Positions 59,451 to 64,000 of a stretch of DNA of 64,000 nucleotides are shown piece after piece. The notes beneath the pieces are model-generated. The model was given only the letters and a program-made list of their open reading frames with translations. It had not been told where the DNA came from and searched no databases. Within the stretch, counting starts at the first letter, position 1, and every line of letters starts with the position of its first letter. A program made the position numbers and the translations under genes. Origin of the DNA: Quillaja saponaria (Eukaryota > Streptophyta > Magnoliopsida > Fabales > Quillajaceae); NCBI GenBank assembly GCA_029379385.1, contig CM055611.1, positions 12,966,062-13,030,061 of the forward strand. Direction: 5' to 3'.

Positions 59451-60285
59451 GACCCTTACTGGGTTAAAAACAAAGGAAGGAAAGCTCTGGTAGAAACTCA
59501 ATATGGCAAATGGATGATAATCTGTAAGGGAAGAAAGTAAACTAAGGTTAAGGGCACTAATATAATTTATGAAGGAGACTGTGGCAAAGAATGAAGAGGT
59601 TAGGTAGACACATCCATTATTCAGGGTAATTCAAAGATGGGCACTCGTTTTATGATTCTAAACAATACGGAAGTAGTGGAGGTTATTGAGGATGAGCCAA
59701 CACAAATTAAGGCAATTACTACGAATCCCCAAAAGAATATCATTAGCACTAAAAGACTTGACAATCCTACCAATAACTAACTCCTTATTGAAGGGGATTC
59801 CTTATATAGCCTATCAAGTGACAAAGAATTGGCATGCAACACATCACAAGGATAGGTTAACCCTAGAAGCTCATGCAGACATGGCCCATTGGAAGACAAA
59901 ATGAGATTAAGACATAAATCTCTGAGCCCACTTGCTTGAAGGACATATGGTGCCACAACCAAAATTCATGAACATGCAATCGAAGATATTCACACCCAGG
60001 AATCTATTTACCACGTTAGTGCATCTTGGTTGACACTTGATAAGTCTACTGGACATTCCAATAATATGGGCTTAGAAGGACGGAAAGATGCTGGAGTTCA
60101 TCCTCTTAGACCTCCTAATGGAAGAATGCTAACAGCCAAGCGTTATGCTAAAACTTTGGGCTAAGGATCCAAAGAGAACATATGGCCAGAGATGGCAAAT
60201 GAGACGATGTCCCTTAATAGGTGCGATTGATTAGTGTTTGAAGATCCTTTGTGTTCAGTTATGGTCCTATTTTTATGTTAGTTTT
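59451..60285 (+). pseudogene. LINE ORF1 tail and ORF1-ORF2 linker, decayed
   Basis: The sequence keeps coding-like composition but has stops in all frames. DPYWVKNKGRKALVETQYG-like residues near 59450-59510 are typical of the ORF1 tail after the knuckle. No domain is present. Confidence 0.5.
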
Positions 60286-61160
60286 ATCATGAATTGTAGA
60301 GGGGCTGGACGGTCCAGCTTCATTGGCACTACAAAATCACTACTATAGGTGAATAAACCGAATATCCTTATCATCCTTGAGCCTAGAATCAGTGACAACA
60401 AGGCTAGTTGTGTTATTCAGAAGCTTGAATATACAAATTCTATTATCAAAGAAGCTATAGGATTCTCGAGTGGCATTTACATTTTATGGAATTTTAGGTA
60501 GTCGAATTTAATAGTTTGTAAATCACCATCATAGTTTGTTTATTGTGCTATCTAAATTGAGTCTAGAGGGTAGTGGTTCCTAACAGTTATCTATGCAAAC
60601 CAAATAGATGATTTAAAAAGAGATTGTTAGTATGACATTAAGCAAATCTCTCATGGCATTAACAAGCCTTGGTGAATATGGGGATTTCAATGAAATTGTA
60701 ACCCTTAGTGAGAAAAAATGAGGTATTCATGCTAATCTTTCAAAGTGTAATTAATTTGGTCAAATGGATGGATAGCTGTAATCTATTAAACCTAGAATAT
60801 AAAGGAGCAAAGTTTACTATGAAGGGTGCAACAAGGGGGAATATGATCAAGTGTACAAAAGGTTGAATAGGGTACTGGCAAACCCGAGCTGGATAGCTCT
60901 TCATACTAAAGTTATAGTCCTTACTCTGCCAATAATAAAATCAGATCACAATCCTATTTTGCTTAACACTGAGGGACTACATAATAATATGGTAGTTAAG
61001 CCTTTTCACTTTGAGGCCATGCAGCTGATTCATGAAGACTTTCCAAATTTTATAGGGACTCACTGTGACAAAGAGATTCCCATGAATCCTATGCTCGAAA
61101 AAATTGTGGAGCCCTTGAAGCAGTGGAACTCTCACACTTTTGGACAGTTAACTTGGTAAA
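60286..61160 (+). pseudogene. LINE ORF2 endonuclease region
   Basis: MNCRGAGRSSF near 60291 is a variant of the WNCRGxG start of plant L1 endonuclease. NILIILEPRISDNKA follows, where EP/ETK is expected. A later open piece, 60851-61159, includes RLNRVLANPSWI and LPIIKSDHNPILL, the conserved SDH(N/C)P end of the APE-type domain. Stops between them inactivate it. Confidence 0.82.
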
Positions 61161-62760
61161 ATAGACGTATAATAGCTAGGTAACATGGTATTTAAGTTGT
61201 TTTAGAGCACTCTTCCAGTCACACTCTATCTTGCTTAGAGGTTGAAATCCATCAAGACTTGTTAAAATGTTCTACACCAAGAAGAGATTGCTTGGTTCCA
61301 AAAGTCTAGAAGCAAATGGATCCTATTTGGAGATCGAAACACCAAGTTCTTCTATATAATGGCCATGATTTGGGTAATTAAGTGGAAGAGCATAATATCT
61401 TTCGTAGTAACTCTATCTCCTTCTATCAGGCTTTATTTCACGAAAAGCGGTTTTCAAGGCTGAACATCCAAACTTAACATACATACCTTTGTCCCTTTAT
61501 TGAAGATTTCCAGAATTTAAATGAGGTAGGATGATACCGAAATCAAAAAGTCCCTTTGGAATATCTGTCCTTTCAAAGCTTCCAGATAGGATAGATTCTA
61601 AGCTGTTTTTTTCATTCCCAATGGCACCTTGTTGGAACATCTATTTGCAATTTTGTCAAATAATGCTTCAGGAATTTATGGTTTGTTAAGTGAAGTCAAT
61701 AATACTTACATTACCATCATACCTAAAGTTGAGAATCCAGTTAATATGACATAATTTTGCTTTATAAGCCTCTGCAATGTAGTGTGTAAAATTCTCCCCA
61801 AAATCATTATGAACAGGCTGAAGTCAATATTGCCCTAATTGAATTCCCTGAACCAAGTGAATTTTTTCCCTAGGCGTCGTATCCAAGATAATATTATTAT
61901 CACCTAAGAAATTCTTCACTCCATTAGAACTATGAAAGGCAAGACTCAGTTTATGGTTGCTAAAGTGGATTTGGAGAAAGCGTATGATTGATTGAACTGG
62001 AGTTTTATTTAAGGACTTTATCTAAAGTAGGGTTCCAACAACACTTAATTGATGTCATTATGAAGTGCATTACTACTACTAAATTCCAACTCCTTTGGAA
62101 TGGTGGCATGACTGTTTCATTCCAACCAACAAGGGGTTTTCGTCAAGGAGATCCTTTGTCTCCCTATATTTTCGTTATGTATATGGAACGTCTAAGTCAC
62201 TTAATTCCTGACAAAGTTGATTGTGGGGATTGGAAACCAATGTGATTTGGCAAAGATGGTCCAAAAGTGTCACATTTGATATTTACAGATGACTTTTTCT
62301 TTTGCTGAGGCAACAAAGGATCAAGCTATTTTAATCAAGAAAGTCTTCAATGATTTCGGCATCTCTTCAAGGTAGTGTGTTAATATCAACAAAACCAAGT
62401 TCTTCTATAGCAATAGAGTTAAAAGGATTGTCTAACATGACATTGCTAACATTACTGGATTCAAATCCATGGACAAATTGGGTAGGTACCCAGGTGTGCC
62501 TCTTTATCATAGTAGAATCACTAAACGAAACTTTAACCACCTAGTGAAGAAAGTAAGGGCTCGGTTAGCAAATTGGAAACTTAACTGCCTTTCAATGGCT
62601 GGGTGTATTACCCTCACTCAAACAGTCTTTAGACCATACTTGCCTATTTCATGCAATCAACCATTGTCCCAGTGTCGACTTGTGACGAGTTAATGAAGTT
62701 AAGCAAAAAATTTATTTGGGGAGAGACAGAAAATCAATACAAAATGCATACAATAAATTA
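61161..62760 (+). pseudogene. LINE ORF2 reverse transcriptase
   Basis: Pieces in changing frames read MVAKVDLEKAYD near 61951, GFRQGDPLSPYIFVMYMERL near 62129, and a FTDDFFF motif near 62284 in place of the catalytic (F/Y)ADD. GVPLYHSRITKRNF and KVRARLANWKLNCLSMAG follow. This is the RVT_1 domain and downstream segment of plant non-LTR elements. Frame changes and stops are frequent. Confidence 0.88.
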
Positions 62761-64000
62761 GGAGGAATTGACTTTGAGTAAAGACTAATAAAGCCTTAGG
62801 CTAAAAGACCTCCAAGCTTCAACCAGTCCTTTCTAATTAAGCTTGGATGGGAGGTGCTTCGAGGCAATGAGGGATTGTGGGCTCAAGTGCTACAAGTGAA
62901 GTATCCTGATGGAAGGGATCCCATACAACCCCATACTGCGATGGTGATGGATTTAGCCTTATGGAAGACCTTTATAGACCTGGCCAGATCTCATACATAG
63001 GGCGCGTCAAATCTTTAACAATGGAAACTATACTTGCTTTTGCATAGACAATTGGGTTCCCTAAACTGGCCCTTTATTTGGCATGAATTACCATATCTTG
63101 GGGGATCAAGCTGAGAGTTTGATGGTTATGGACTTTGTGCTTGACATTGGTGAATAAGGCTACGGCAAGTTGGAAGCTTTGCTCCTAGTAAACATTTGTG
63201 ATCATATTAGAGCTTTATTGCCTTCTAGTGCCTTGTGAGTACAGATGAGGCTACTTGGAGTCCCTCTCCTTCTGGCCTTTTTACCCTGAAGTCTACTTAT
63301 CAATTGATTACGGGGCACTGAGATAAGGATACTGACAAAATTTGGAAATAGATATAGAGCTGGGAAGGGTCTTTTTCATGTATGTGTTTTCCTTTGGAGG
63401 TTTGCCAAGGATGTTCTTATGACTAACACTTTTTGGGCCAGATGCATTGATAGTGTTTCTCATATTTGTAGGGGTTATGGCATCTTTGAGGAAACGGTGA
63501 TACATGCTATGAAGGACTATCTAATGGGTGCTGAGAATTGATTGGGAATGGTTTACTTAGGACTCAATTTTTTACTTATGAGTTGAAGGTTTGGATTAGA
63601 GAGAATCTCTGTAACTTAAAGAAAATACATGGCTGGAGCTGGTCTTCGATTTTTGGGATAACGACTTGGTTCTTGTGGACGTGGCATAACATGGTCAATT
63701 TTGAAGATAATTTCCATTGGCCTTTGAACCCAAAAAGGTTATTTTTACGAATGTGAGCAATTCAATAGTCAGAAGTCTCTTTCTTTGGCCACACCTAATA
63801 TTCAAAAGGTGGAGGCTACGATCAGTTGGAAAGTTCCACCAGAAGATTAGTTTAAGGTTAATATCAAGGGTGCTTCTAGGGGGAATCCTGGTCCAATCAG
63901 TGCTGCTGGAGTAATTTGAAATAGTAAAGGACAGTGGCAGCTTGGTTTTAGGGAAAAAGTTGGGTAGTATGGTTCTGTTAGAGCCAAACTTTAGGCTCTA
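62761..64000 (+). pseudogene. LINE ORF2 C-terminus with RNase H start, cut by the window
   Basis: The region includes zf-RVT-like remnants. Near 63825-63995 it reads WKVPPE, FKVNIKGASRGNPGPISAAG and a Q-L-G-F stretch, the start of the RNase H-like domain of plant LINEs (usually VNxDGA). Asp is replaced by Lys in NIKGA. The element continues beyond position 64000, so its 3' end and tail cannot be seen. Confidence 0.78.

Noticed and set aside
1..64000. tRNA, rRNA or other structural RNA genes
   Set aside because: No convincing cloverleaf or rRNA sequence was seen; the tRNA-like boxes found belong to SINEs.

Overview
The window is AT-rich plant nuclear DNA, most likely from a flowering plant (eudicot). 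The grounds are a BAHD acyltransferase, a REM-type B3 transcription factor with GT..AG introns, and plant-type Ty1/copia, long-LTR, CACTA, hAT, SINE and L1-like LINE sequences. It is a gene-poor, repeat-dense interval. Only two host genes look substantial, and only one of them is clearly intact.

Layout: (1) 1-8.1 kb: non-coding, with a degenerate hAT-like element (1578-3439) that carries a SINE, plus blocks that recur further right. (2) 8.1-10.1 kb: an intact single-exon BAHD acyltransferase (8532-9848), with a MITE ending about 40 bp upstream of its TATA box. (3) 10.1-17.8 kb: a duplicated copy of the BAHD 3' end without its gene, MITEs, a second SINE with target-site duplications, a broken copia element and a fragment of an alternative NAD(P)H dehydrogenase. 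(4) 17.8-22.4 kb: a small non-autonomous LTR element with exact TSDs (17818-19741), then a cluster of related LTR/gag fragments in which one element is circularly permuted. (5) 23-34.6 kb: a nest of solo LTRs, each about 3.6-3.8 kb, resolved by 5-bp TSDs. (6) 36-45.25 kb: a REM/B3 gene that once encoded four B3 domains. The first two are open. The third carries a frameshift, a stop and a complete 5.7-kb copia insertion, and the fourth lies beyond the insertion as a pseudo-exon pair. (7) 45.7-51.4 kb: a MITE and a 4.3-kb CACTA element. (8) 51.4-58.2 kb: a decayed unidentified coding relic, and a 0.65-kb tandem duplication whose second copy is split by a fifth solo LTR. (9) 58.5 kb to the window end: a degraded L1-type LINE that runs off the edge.

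The value of the window is structural. Target-site duplications and nesting give a relative order of events, and they show how transposon traffic removed a BAHD paralogue and cut a four-domain B3 gene. All calls come from reading the sequence and its translations; no database search was run.
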